From assembly GCF_002086125.1 (NCBI RefSeq), contig NZ_MVHG01000048.1, positions 1-37,697 on the forward strand: a DNA stretch of 37,697 nt, given 5' to 3'. Of this stretch, positions 15,465 through 23,605 are shown piece by piece. The position numbers were made by a program, and so were the translations under genes. A model generated the notes under the pieces. The model saw nothing but the letters and a program-made list of their open reading frames with translations, was not told where the DNA came from and searched no databases. The stretch is from Mycobacterium arosiense ATCC BAA-1401 = DSM 45069 (GTDB lineage: Bacteria; Actinomycetota; Actinomycetes; Mycobacteriales; Mycobacteriaceae). Each line of letters opens with the position of its first letter. The first letter of the stretch is position 1.

Positions 15465-17075
15465 TCAATCTATGTCGGCATGGGCGACCGGTTCGGGCTC
15501 CGGCCAACGTTCAGCAACGACCTCGCGCTTGATGACCTTGCCCGACGCAGTTCGCGGAAGATCGGTGTGGGAGATCGACCAACGGGATGGGACTTCGAAA
15601 TAGGCCAGCCCCTCCTTGGCGAAGTTCGCCAAGTCGGGTTCTTCGGCCACAGCATTAGTACGTAACACCACTGCGGCCGCGACTTCCTCGCCGAGTTCAA
15701 CATGTGGCAGGCCGACGACCGCGACATCCAGAACGGCCGGATGCATCCGCAACCGGGATTCGACACGATGAGCTGCGATGTTCTCGCCGCCGCGTATTAC
15801 TATGTCCTTGCCTCTGCCGGACAGATAGAGAAAGCCGTCGGCGTCGATACGGCCCAGGTCACCGGTTCTCAACCACCGGTCGGCCGAGATCGTTGCCGGT
15901 TCTAGCTCATTCCAGTAGCCAAGCATCACATTAGGCCCGCGGACCACGACCTCCCCGATACCTTCGGAGTCCGGTTGTGAAATTGCCACTTCGACCGTCG
16001 GCAGCGGTCTACCCACCGAACCGGGGTGATCCCTCAGTTGCGGCCCGGCGCCGACGGCCACCGCGCCGGCCGCCTCGGTTAATCCGTAGGACACGACCTT
16101 CCCTCGGCGCACATCCGGAAAGCAGTCCGAGACGCGGTCCCATAACCCATGCGGTACGGGACCGGCTCCCATCGCCAGAGACCGCAGCGCCAACCCGTTT
16201 GCCGAAAAGTCGGGGTTCTCCTGCATCGCATCGAGCGTGCGTGACACCATCGTCGGAACAGCCGACCAGACAGTGACATTCGCGTCGCGCAACAGCCTCA
16301 GCACCTCGTTCGGGTCGAAACGCCCGGGCAGAAACGCCATCGTGGTGCCGGCGAACAACGCCATCAGGAGTTGCTGAATCGCACCGACATGGAACAAGGG
16401 AACTGTTACCAGTGACGTCCGCGCCGGCTGAGTGTCTGCGCTCCTCACCTGCCCGGAATTGACCAGTGAGGCATGCGTTGCCGCGATCAGGTTTCGATGG
16501 GTCAACACGGCACCCTTTGGGGTTCCGGTCGTACCGGATGTGAAGACGATGACTGCGGGGTCGTCCTCGTCACCCGCGACCAGCTGGCCAATCATGCCCT
16601 CGTCGGCAGTCATCGACAGTTCGTCGAAGAGAGCCGTCCGTACCCCGGCGGGCACAAACGGCAGGCGGCGCTCGTCGACAACTACCAGCCGAGGGTCTAG
16701 CGTGCCGATGACCTCGGCGACCGTGTCCGCGTTCCACCAGGCGTTGCCGGTGCACACCACCCAGTCTTCACGCACACACGTCCAGAACATGACGATCCAC
16801 TCAATGGAGTTTGCACCGAGCAACAGCACCCGATCGCCACGAGCGAGCCCGTAGCGCGACCTCATTTGCCCCGCGAAGGTCGCTGTCGCCGAGCGCAACT
16901 GGTCGAACGTCAGGCTCCGGCCGCCTTGGACGATGTGGGGCCGATCACCGAACCGGCCGGCACTGGTAAGAAGATCGCCCAGCGAACGCGGACGATGTTC
17001 GAACACTTGACACGGTGCGCCCAGCACCTGCTCGGTGATGATCCGGGTGCCCCATGCCGGAGTGGATTCAGGCAT
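15465..17075 (-). CDS. Acyl-CoA synthetase (AMP-dependent, FadD-like)
   Basis: This 536-aa ANL-superfamily ligase forms acyl-CoA from an acid, ATP and CoA through an acyl-adenylate. Landmarks are the P-loop VFTSGTTGTPKGAVLTH near residue 180, the motif YGLTEAAG, RWLRTGDLGRIDADGFLYL with the hinge region SGRGKDIVIRGGENI, and the C-terminal adenylation lysine in LPRTASGKVIKRE. The ATG at 17075 lies inside the end of the ECH gene (8-bp overlap), preceded by GGCGAGG. It is likely to activate the carboxylic acid produced by the oxidation steps encoded around it. The chain-length or ring specificity is not visible. Confidence 0.92.
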   Translation of the reverse strand: MPESTPAWGTRIITEQVLGAPCQVFEHRPRSLGDLLTSAGRFGDRPHIVQGGRSLTFDQLRSATATFAGQMRSRYGLARGDRVLLLGANSIEWIVMFWTCVREDWVVCTGNAWWNADTVAEVIGTLDPRLVVVDERRLPFVPAGVRTALFDELSMTADEGMIGQLVAGDEDDPAVIVFTSGTTGTPKGAVLTHRNLIAATHASLVNSGQVRSADTQPARTSLVTVPLFHVGAIQQLLMALFAGTTMAFLPGRFDPNEVLRLLRDANVTVWSAVPTMVSRTLDAMQENPDFSANGLALRSLAMGAGPVPHGLWDRVSDCFPDVRRGKVVSYGLTEAAGAVAVGAGPQLRDHPGSVGRPLPTVEVAISQPDSEGIGEVVVRGPNVMLGYWNELEPATISADRWLRTGDLGRIDADGFLYLSGRGKDIVIRGGENIAAHRVESRLRMHPAVLDVAVVGLPHVELGEEVAAAVVLRTNAVAEEPDLANFAKEGLAYFEVPSRWSISHTDLPRTASGKVIKREVVAERWPEPEPVAHADID

Positions 17076-17925
17076 CCTCGCCGCCAGTGGCGGGCACGGT
17101 TGCACCCTGTTCCCGGTAGTCGCCGAACGATTTGTCGCGATCCGATAGCCCGTTACGAACACCCCTGTCCCTCAACGCTTTCATGTACTCGCGCGATGAC
17201 CGCTGATGGAATCCGAGCGCGTTGAGCTCCGTGCATGCGCGCATCCCTTCGCGGATGCCTGCAGCTTCCATGGATCTGTGGCAGGCGCGCTTGTTGAGCG
17301 CCAGGATGTCATTAGGCACCTTGCTCATCCTCTCGGCGATGTTCAAGACAGCCGCCTCGAGCTCGTCGGCGGGAAAGCTCCGCGTGGCGAATCCGAGCTC
17401 AGCGGCCTCGGTGCCGGAGAGCCAGTCCCCGGTGAGGAGCGCCTCCATTCCGCGCCGCATCCCGAGCAGCCACGGCTGCCAAACCATGTCTGGAGTTGAC
17501 ATCGAACGCACTGGTGGGTATCCGACTTTCGCGTCATCGGCGATATAGACGATGTCGCACGCCGCTGCCAATTCCGAACCGCCGGCCAAACACCACCCGT
17601 GTACCTGGGCCACCACCGGGGTGGCGAGGTCCCATAACTCGAACCACCCGGCGACGACATGCCGGGGCCACCATCCGTCGACCGTCGCGCTGTGCCGCTC
17701 GACGGGACGGACCCATTTCTCCAAGTCGTATCCCGCCGAGAAGCAGGCACCGGCGCCGCGAATAATGATGACTGCGACGTCCTTCGACGCGTCGGCCGCA
17801 CGGACCGCCTCAAAGAGCGCCAGCCGCAGATCGTCACTGAGCGCGTTGCGCTTACCGGGGCGGTTGAGCGTCAACCGACGCACTCGCGGCATCGGATTGT
17901 CAACGACGAGGACATCCTCTGACAT
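17068..17925 (-). CDS. Enoyl-CoA hydratase/isomerase (crotonase) family protein
   Basis: This 285-aa crotonase-fold protein handles CoA thioesters. The oxyanion-hole segments GAGACFSAGYDLEKW and VHGWCLAGGSELAAACD are clear. The first catalytic Glu of crotonase (in GGGCELA) is kept as GGSELA. The second, normally in GQPEI, aligns with GYPPVRSM, where it is replaced by Pro. Plain hydratase chemistry is therefore doubtful, and isomerase, hydrolase or C-C bond cleavage is possible. The ATG at 17925 has AAGGAG upstream. It heads the operon with the acyl-CoA synthetase and is divergent from the ALDH gene, with operator site 5 between them. Confidence 0.9.
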   Translation of the reverse strand: MSEDVLVVDNPMPRVRRLTLNRPGKRNALSDDLRLALFEAVRAADASKDVAVIIIRGAGACFSAGYDLEKWVRPVERHSATVDGWWPRHVVAGWFELWDLATPVVAQVHGWCLAGGSELAAACDIVYIADDAKVGYPPVRSMSTPDMVWQPWLLGMRRGMEALLTGDWLSGTEAAELGFATRSFPADELEAAVLNIAERMSKVPNDILALNKRACHRSMEAAGIREGMRACTELNALGFHQRSSREYMKALRDRGVRNGLSDRDKSFGDYREQGATVPATGGEDA

Positions 17926-18016
17926 GCGGTTGAACTCCTTCGGGCGCGGAGAGTTTGAACAAGGGCATGCGGCACTGGGCCTATGCACGTGAGCATTGGC
18001 AAATCAGTTCAAAGTG

Positions 18017-18036
18017 GTGAGTACTTACTATATACT
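18017..18036. promoter_or_regulatory. Shared operator, site 5, in a divergent promoter
   Basis: GTGAGTACTTAC (18017-18028) matches the shared palindrome and is followed two bases later by TATACT (18031-18036), an excellent -10 box for the ALDH-tetR transcript. On the minus strand TATAGT overlaps the site and could serve the ECH operon. If the TetR at 19590 binds here, it controls its own operon. Confidence 0.65.
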
Positions 18037-18071
18037 AGGACGATCTACGAGATCCAGGAGGCGATCTAAAC

Positions 18072-19547
18072 GTGAGGTTCGATTGCAGCGAACTCCTCAT
18101 TGGCGGTGACTGGCGGAGCCAGGGATCGGAATGGCTCGATGTGGTTTCCCCATCAACCGAAGAACTGGTGACAAAGGTTCGCCACGCGGAGACTGCAGAC
18201 ATCGATGATGCGGTAATAGCAGCACGCACCGCGTTCGATCGCGGGCCGTGGCCACGAATGTCGCCGGAGGAACGCGCGGAGGTGATCCGCTCGGCGATTC
18301 AACTACTTGCCGCCCGACGGGACGAAATCGCCACACTGGTCACCCGCGAGATGGGTGCGCCGTACTCCGACACGGTAGGCCAGCAGATCCCGGGGGCCTT
18401 GGGAATGGCCAAAGCCTTCACCCGCTACTCGGCGGACATGTCGCGCGCGACTTCTCGCAACGGGCGGTTGGGTTGGGCGCTCATCGAACAAGAGCCCGTG
18501 GGCGTGGTCGGCGCGATTGTTGCCTGGAATGCCCCGTTCTACTTCAGCATTCTCAAGGTTATTCCGGCCCTGCTGGCCGGATGTACCGTCGTGCTCAAGC
18601 CAGCCGAGGAAACTCCGATCAGCGCGTTCCACCTTGGCGAGGCGCTCTATGCGGCCGGACTGCCCGCCGGGGCGCTCAGCATCGTGCCCGGCGACAGAGG
18701 CGTTGGAGCGCATTTGGTTTCACACCCAGGCGTCGATAAGGTGGCATTCACCGGCAGCACCGCAGCGGGGCGCGTAATCGGTGCGACCTGTGGGCAGATG
18801 CTGAAGCGCTCCAGCCTCGAATTGGGCGGGAAATCTGCTGCAATCGTCCTGGAGGACGCCGACCTCGCCGACACCACGCCATGGCTTTCTGCGGGTGCGT
18901 TCTACAACTCAGGTCAGGTCTGTGCCGCGCTCACCCGGGTGCTGGCGCCGAGAAGGCGTTACGACGAGGTCGTAGACAGCCTTGCGGCCGCCGCCACCAA
19001 GTTGCGCATCGGTGATCCGTTCAGCCCCGACACCGAGGTGGGCCCACTGGTGTCCGCGCGGCAACGCTACCGCGTCGAGGGATACCTCGAGATCGCCAAG
19101 CAGGAAGGCGCGATCGTGGCAGCCGGAGGCGGGCGGCCGTCCGGCCTAGACCGCGGTTACTACCTGGAGCCCACCGTGTTCGCCGGCGTTGACAACGACA
19201 TGCGCATCGCTCGCGAAGAAATCTTTGGACCGGTCGCCGTCGTCATCCCCTACGAGGATGTCGACCAGGCCATCGCGATCGCGAACGACTCCCCGTACGG
19301 TCTGCACGGCGGCGTCTACACCAGCGACCCTGACGCCGGGGTGGCCGTCGCCCGGCGCATCGTCACCGGCTCGGTGTCGGTGAATTCGTTCACGCTCAAT
19401 TCGGATGCTCCGTTCGGTGGCCGTAAGAGTTCGGGCTACGGCCGGGAATTCGGGCCGGAGGGAATCGCCGAGTATCTCGAGTACAAGACGATCAACGTGC
19501 CGGCAGTGGTGGGTGAGGCTGCGTACGGCGCTCACGCGGGCGTCTGA
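18072..19547 (+). CDS. NAD(P)-dependent aldehyde dehydrogenase
   Basis: This 491-aa classical aldehyde dehydrogenase oxidises an aldehyde to the acid. The key residues are visible: Asn153 in AWNAPF, Lys176 in LKPAEETP, the glycine motif FTGSTAAGR around 227-234, Glu250 in LELGGKS and nucleophile Cys284 in NSGQVCAALTR. The GTG start at 18072 has AGGAGG ten bases upstream, and the promoter with operator site 5 lies just before it. The TetR gene follows 42 bp later on the same strand. The likely role is to convert an aldehyde or primary alcohol oxidation product into the acid used by the synthetase at 15465. Confidence 0.93.
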   Translation: MRFDCSELLIGGDWRSQGSEWLDVVSPSTEELVTKVRHAETADIDDAVIAARTAFDRGPWPRMSPEERAEVIRSAIQLLAARRDEIATLVTREMGAPYSDTVGQQIPGALGMAKAFTRYSADMSRATSRNGRLGWALIEQEPVGVVGAIVAWNAPFYFSILKVIPALLAGCTVVLKPAEETPISAFHLGEALYAAGLPAGALSIVPGDRGVGAHLVSHPGVDKVAFTGSTAAGRVIGATCGQMLKRSSLELGGKSAAIVLEDADLADTTPWLSAGAFYNSGQVCAALTRVLAPRRRYDEVVDSLAAAATKLRIGDPFSPDTEVGPLVSARQRYRVEGYLEIAKQEGAIVAAGGGRPSGLDRGYYLEPTVFAGVDNDMRIAREEIFGPVAVVIPYEDVDQAIAIANDSPYGLHGGVYTSDPDAGVAVARRIVTGSVSVNSFTLNSDAPFGGRKSSGYGREFGPEGIAEYLEYKTINVPAVVGEAAYGAHAGV

Positions 19548-19589
19548 ATCGAATATCCATCAAGACATTCGAACTGCCGAGGAGGTCTC

Positions 19590-20324
19590 GTGGCTAATGG
19601 CGGTCAGGTGAATGACTCGTCAGACGCCGTCAAGCCGAAGCGGCGAGCACCCGGCGAAGGGCGGCGGCTGCTGCTCGAGGCCGCGCGCGCATCATTCGAA
19701 GAATCCGGATACGCGCGCACAACGACGCGGATGATCGCCGAGCGCGCCGGCGTCGCGGAAGCGTTGTTGTTCCGCAACTTCGGCTCCAAGACGGCATTGT
19801 TCACCGAGGTTACCCTCGGACCGTTCCGCCAGTTCATCGACGAATGGCAATCCAAGCGAGCCAAAGACTGGCGCGTCGCCTCACCCGAGCAACTCGCCTC
19901 AGAACTGATCGGAACGTTCTACGACCTGTTCCGCAACAACCGCGGCCTGATGATCGCCTATATCGCCACCAGCGCGTTCGATCCCGATGTGGTCAGTTTG
20001 GAGAATGCACCGCTGTTCAGGGAGGCGATCGACACGCTTGCACGGTGGAGCGAGAAGTATTTCATCGAAGCCCGCTCCCTCGAACCGATCGATGTCTTGG
20101 TCGTCAACCGCGCCTTCGTCGGCATGCTGATGGCGATGGCGTTGTTCGAGGACTGGCTCATTCCATCAGACATCGGCAGAAGACCGCACCGTGATGAGAT
20201 TACCGCGGAGTTGTCCCGGTTGATCCTCTACGGCGTGAACCGCCCCAGAAACGCCGCCGCGAAAGATCAGGGCTCGCCGCGGCCGCTGCACCGAACAACA
20301 GACAGTTTTCCCAAAACCGAATGA
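19590..20324 (+). CDS. TetR-family transcriptional regulator
   Basis: This 244-aa regulator has a N-terminal TetR helix-turn-helix at about residues 25-70. It includes ARASFEESGYARTTTRMIAE and the recognition segment GVAEALLFRNFGSKTALF, followed by a helical ligand-binding domain. The GTG at 19590 is preceded by GAGGAGGT. Because it lies behind the ALDH and operator site 5, autoregulation is plausible. TetR dimers bind palindromes much like GTnAG-nn-CTnAC, and it is the only regulator gene inside the region that carries these sites, so it is the leading candidate for controlling all nine. The C-terminal tail (about residue 220 on) is Pro/Arg rich and probably disordered. The ligand is unknown; a CoA ester of the substrate is a reasonable guess. 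Confidence 0.9.
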   Translation: MANGGQVNDSSDAVKPKRRAPGEGRRLLLEAARASFEESGYARTTTRMIAERAGVAEALLFRNFGSKTALFTEVTLGPFRQFIDEWQSKRAKDWRVASPEQLASELIGTFYDLFRNNRGLMIAYIATSAFDPDVVSLENAPLFREAIDTLARWSEKYFIEARSLEPIDVLVVNRAFVGMLMAMALFEDWLIPSDIGRRPHRDEITAELSRLILYGVNRPRNAAAKDQGSPRPLHRTTDSFPKTE

Positions 20325-20449
20325 TTTAAGGGAAATCGCGCCTGCTGGCCGTGGCACCCCCCTGACATGCGTGCTCCATATCCGTTGCTCACGTGTCTGA
20401 ATTGCGACCGGGTTACGACCATTGTGGAAGTGGAGCGGCGCTGGAATAA

Positions 20450-21370
20450 CTCGACGTTCATATCGCGGTCGACCTGTATGTCAACGAGACCAACGAGTAC
20501 GCCGACTACGTGCTGCCGTGTGTAGGACAGTACGAGCGAGAGGACTTTCCACTCGCACCCGTCGCGAGCATGGTGCCGCCTGCGATCTGGGCCACCGACC
20601 AGGTGATCGCACCTCGCGGCGAAGCACGCATCGAGTTCGACATTCTCGACGAGATCGCCAGGCGCAGCGGTCGCGGCGGCGCCTACGCGGTCGCGCCGCT
20701 CCGGTGGCTGGCCAAAGCCAACATCCGGGTCAAGCCAAGGACACTCATCGACGTTCTCATCCGGACCAGCTCGGCCGGCGACTTGTACGGGTTGCGCCGA
20801 AACGGTGTTTCGTTCGGCAAGCTGTTATGCCGGTATCCGCATGGCAAAGCGCTGCGGCCCGATCTGTCGGTCGGCCGCCTCACCGATTTCCTACGGACAC
20901 CGACGAAGAAGATTGCGTTGGCGCCCGCGGAACTGGTATCCGAACTTCGACGGCTCGACGCCACCGACGGGGCACCGGTAAACCTTCCGCTTCGTCTGCA
21001 CGGCCTGCGCGAAGCCCGTTCACAGAACACCTGGATGCACAACGTACTTGCACCGAACCGCAAGACGTTCACGGCTTTCATGAATCCGCAAGGCGCGGCG
21101 AGCGCCGTTGTCCGCGACGGCTATTGGGTGAATGTGATATCGGCGAACGGCTCGCTGACCGTTGCTGTGACGCTCACCGACGACACGTCGCCCGGCAACT
21201 TCGCCATGCCGCACGGGTGGGGTCATGCCGGGGAGTGGCCGAAAGCCAACGAGTACGCCGGTGTTAACAGCAACATCCTGGCGAGTGCCGCGCCGGCCGA
21301 CATCGAAGCACTGGCCGGCATGTCGATTCTCAGTGGGATACCGGTTCGGGTTGAGAAAGTCCGACCCTGA
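20450..21370 (+). pseudogene. 5'-truncated molybdopterin oxidoreductase (C-terminal part)
   Basis: The plus-strand frame encodes only the C-terminal third or so of a molybdopterin-dependent (BisC-type) oxidoreductase. The segment DLYVNETNEYADYVLPC and the following QYEREDFPLAP match this family, and the ending EALAGMSILSGIPVRVEKV fits the normal C-terminus. The family feature starts at LDVHIAVDL (about 20450), directly after an in-frame TAA at 20447. Upstream sequence lacks the N-terminal Fe-S and cofactor-binding domains, and the next gene upstream (TetR) ends at 20324. I read it as a decayed remnant rather than a working gene. It is not a copy of the intact gene at 34642, since the matching segments differ widely. 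Confidence 0.8.
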
Positions 21371-21372
21371 TG

Positions 21373-21404
21373 CGCCACCGAGGTCGCCATTTACACGGGT
21401 GGCG
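21373..21404. terminator. Weak convergent hairpin
   Basis: CGCCACC (21373-21379) pairs with GGTGGCG (21398-21404) between the 3' ends of the Mo-enzyme remnant and P450 number 2. The loop is 18 nt and there is no T run. It is at best a weak bidirectional terminator. Confidence 0.25.
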
Positions 21405-21422
21405 GCTTCAACACGTTCCGCG

Positions 21423-22595
21423 TCAGTAGACCAGGTCGAGCTTTTCGACGGACCGGATGAAGAACCCGCCCCGGTAGGCCATTGGCTCCTCCGGGTTGGC
21501 CCGCCGGAAGCCGGGTGCGCGCTCCAGCAGGTGGCGCAATGCAACATTCACTTCAAGCCGGGCCAAGCTCGCGCCCAGGCAGTAGTGCGGGCCGAAGCTG
21601 AACCCGACATGCGGGTTCGGGTCGCGACCCAGGATCAATTGGTCTGCGCGCTGAAAGACGCTCTCATCGCGGTTCGCGCACCCGAGTAGCAGCAGTATCG
21701 GGTCGCCCTTCGAGACCTGGGAGCCCGAAATGTCGACGTCCTCTACGGCGGTGCGGAGATTCGCCTGAGGCGGCCCGCAAAACCGTAGGAATTCCTCAAC
21801 CGCCGTCGGCATCAGCGTCTCCGTCTCGGCCTCCAGCCGAGCGTGCTGCTCGGGAAATTCTGTCAGAGCGAGCGCGGCGTTCACAATCAGATTGGTGGTC
21901 GTCTCGATACCGGCGAACAAGAAGAAGATGCAGGTCGCGACCAGCTCGCTGTCGGTGAGGGTGCCGTCGCTGTTCGCTTTGACCAGGCCGCTCACCAAAT
22001 CCTCGCCCGGAGCGTTCCGACGCTCCGCGACGACGCCCGTGAAGTAGTCCCGCAGCGCCCATGTCGCAGCGACAGCGGCATCGGCCTCTTCAGGGGTAGC
22101 GGTGATGCCGTTCCCCAGCACCAACGCGTTCGCATATTCTCTGAACGCGTCCTCGTCGCCGCCGGCGACACCCATCATCTTCGAGATGACGCGCAGCGGC
22201 AGCGTATCGGCCATTGTCGTCAGCAGATCGAACGGCCTACCTTGTTCGATATCGGCGAGCAGTTCCTTGGCCAACGATTCGGTGAACGAATGCAGATCAT
22301 TCACCGCCTTAGGCGTGAATGCGCGCTGCACGGTGTTGCGCAGCCGGGCGTGATCCGGCGGATCGGCAGCGGCCATACTCTCCGCCGCGAAGGCTTCGCC
22401 AACCCTGCCGATGTTCCCCATCGCCGCGCTGGAGAAGTGTGCGGGGTCTTTCAAGATAGCGCTAACCTGCGGATGAGTAGCCACCATCCAGAATCCGAAC
22501 ATGCCGTTCTTCACCGGACGTCCTGCGGCGCGGAGTTCATCGTACGTCGGGTACGGATCGGCGATGAATTCCGGGCTGAACACATTCAGGTCCAT
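21423..22595 (-). CDS. Cytochrome P450 monooxygenase (number 2)
   Basis: This complete 390-aa bacterial P450 has the I-helix FFLFAGIETTTN, the K-helix EEFLR and the heme loop FSFGPHYCLG with Cys339. The segment AAADPPDHARLRNTV is also conserved. The ATG at 22595 is preceded by GAGGAGG. It shares with P450 number 1 the GCANRDESVF and GGFFIRSVE stretches, so the two may be sister enzymes of one pathway. It is divergently transcribed from the small secreted-protein genes, with operator sites 6 and 7 between them. The -10 box TAGTAT (22628-22623, minus strand) overlaps site 6. The oxidised substrate is unknown. Confidence 0.93.
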   Translation of the reverse strand: MDLNVFSPEFIADPYPTYDELRAAGRPVKNGMFGFWMVATHPQVSAILKDPAHFSSAAMGNIGRVGEAFAAESMAAADPPDHARLRNTVQRAFTPKAVNDLHSFTESLAKELLADIEQGRPFDLLTTMADTLPLRVISKMMGVAGGDEDAFREYANALVLGNGITATPEEADAAVAATWALRDYFTGVVAERRNAPGEDLVSGLVKANSDGTLTDSELVATCIFFLFAGIETTTNLIVNAALALTEFPEQHARLEAETETLMPTAVEEFLRFCGPPQANLRTAVEDVDISGSQVSKGDPILLLLGCANRDESVFQRADQLILGRDPNPHVGFSFGPHYCLGASLARLEVNVALRHLLERAPGFRRANPEEPMAYRGGFFIRSVEKLDLVY

Positions 22596-22614
22596 GCGGC
22601 CTCCTCGTTGTGAA

Positions 22615-22626
22615 GTTAGTGCATAC
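22615..22626. promoter_or_regulatory. Shared operator, site 6 (P450 number 2 side)
   Basis: GTTAGTGCATAC is the weakest of the nine sites (T in place of T/A at two symmetrical positions), but it keeps the GTnnG-nn-CnnAC frame. It lies 20 bp before the P450 start codon, overlapping a minus-strand -10 box TAGTAT, which would suit repression. Confidence 0.4.
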
Positions 22627-22694
22627 TAGCGTGGCGCTGAGCGTGATCACAAGACGTGCACTACCGCCCTCGCGAAACCACCCCTTTGGAAAAA

Positions 22695-22715
22695 GTAAGC
22701 ACTTACACATATACT
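22695..22715. promoter_or_regulatory. Shared operator, site 7, with leaderless -10
   Basis: GTAAGCACTTAC (22695-22706) has perfect arms. TATACT follows at 22710-22715, and the next gene starts with ATG at 22722, six bases after the box. The transcript would therefore begin at or next to the A of the start codon, which means a leaderless mRNA of the kind common in mycobacteria. Confidence 0.65.
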
Positions 22716-22721
22716 CCTTGT

Positions 22722-23201
22722 ATGACGAGCCCGGCGGCGGCGATAGCCAAACGTTGGATCGCTTCGGCGGTGTCGATTCTTGCCCTTGCTTCCGGCAGTC
22801 TGCTGCTAGCCCCAACCGCGAAATCCGATTCGGCGGATAGCTTCCGGGCCGCGGTGTCGGCCGTGCGCGCTGCATCGTCATGCGAACCCCTGCAGTACAA
22901 CGCCATCGCCGACAAAGTCGCGGTGATCATCAATCGGTCACTCAGCGACTACCTCGACCACGTCGCTGACGATGTACCACTCGAAGACGCACTGCCGGGT
23001 CTGCACGATCTCGGTTACCGCGGCACCAAGGGCAAACTCCTGTCAGGACAGGCACCTGTCGATGGGAACTCGATCAAGGGCGCTGTCGTCCAAGGTTATA
23101 AAGACATCCCAGATTGCAGCTACACCGACTTCGGCGTCAACGTTTTGCGCAACGACCGAACCGGCAAGGTGCTAGCGGCGCTGGTCCTCGCCGGACCATA
23201 G
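22722..23201 (+). CDS. Secreted protein of unknown function, CAP-like features
   Basis: This 159-aa protein has a Sec signal peptide (residues about 10-33, WIASAVSILALASGSLLLAP, then A-rich cleavage region). The mature part includes SCEPLQYNAIADKVAVIINR, DYLDHVADDVP and the ending IPDCSYTDFGVNVL..VLAGP. It recalls degenerate CAP-superfamily secreted proteins of mycobacteria, but the catalytic-type His pair is not evident. Two Cys residues (in SSCEPL and IPDCSY) may form a disulphide. The start at 22722 has no ribosome-binding site, in line with a leaderless mRNA from the adjacent operator promoter. It precedes the MmpS-like gene by 15 bp. Confidence 0.72.
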   Translation: MTSPAAAIAKRWIASAVSILALASGSLLLAPTAKSDSADSFRAAVSAVRAASSCEPLQYNAIADKVAVIINRSLSDYLDHVADDVPLEDALPGLHDLGYRGTKGKLLSGQAPVDGNSIKGAVVQGYKDIPDCSYTDFGVNVLRNDRTGKVLAALVLAGP

Positions 23202-23216
23202 GGTGCTGAGGTGTTG

Positions 23217-23585
23217 ATGATGCGTGCTTTCATTTTGCCCGCCGCACTGGTCGCGGGCATTCCCTTCCTCGCGGTTACCCCAACCGCTCACGCCGCCGAA
23301 ATGGTCACATACGAAGTCATTTCAAGTGAGATCGCAACCGCCGACGTAGAATACAACGATCTGTCCGGCCGAATCACACGCACGCAGGTTGCGCTGCCAT
23401 GGCGCACCAATGCGACGGTGGGTAATCCGTTCACAAAAGATGCCGAGTTGCAGGCCCATTGGCAGTCAAAGCCGGCGTACTGGGTGACACTTCGCGTGTA
23501 TTTCCGGGGCAGCCCACTGTGCCAGAAGATTCTGGATGAAGGCAACGGTACATGCTACGGGAGATGGTCGCACCGGCCGATATAA
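23217..23585 (+). CDS. Small secreted MmpS-like protein
   Basis: This protein of about 122 aa has a signal peptide (residues about 3-24, ending THA-like AHAAE). The mature domain reads VTYEVISSEIATADVEYND, then VALPWRTNATV and VYFRGSPLCQKILDEGNG. This matches the beta-sandwich pattern of MmpS proteins (VxYEV, xLPW, CxI), which are partners of MmpL lipid exporters. It lacks an MmpL partner here and has a signal peptide rather than the usual single membrane anchor, so it is MmpS-like only. GAGGTG lies ahead of ATG 23217; ATG 23220 is equally good. It is in an operon with the preceding secreted protein. Confidence 0.65.
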   Translation: MMRAFILPAALVAGIPFLAVTPTAHAAEMVTYEVISSEIATADVEYNDLSGRITRTQVALPWRTNATVGNPFTKDAELQAHWQSKPAYWVTLRVYFRGSPLCQKILDEGNGTCYGRWSHRPI

Positions 23586-23605
23586 GCCGACCCGGGACCC
23601 GCCAG

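Noticed and set aside
20422..21267. An 281-codon plus-strand frame overlapping the Mo-enzyme remnant
   Set aside because: Its translation is Arg-rich and has no family features, whereas the other frame clearly encodes a molybdopterin oxidoreductase segment.
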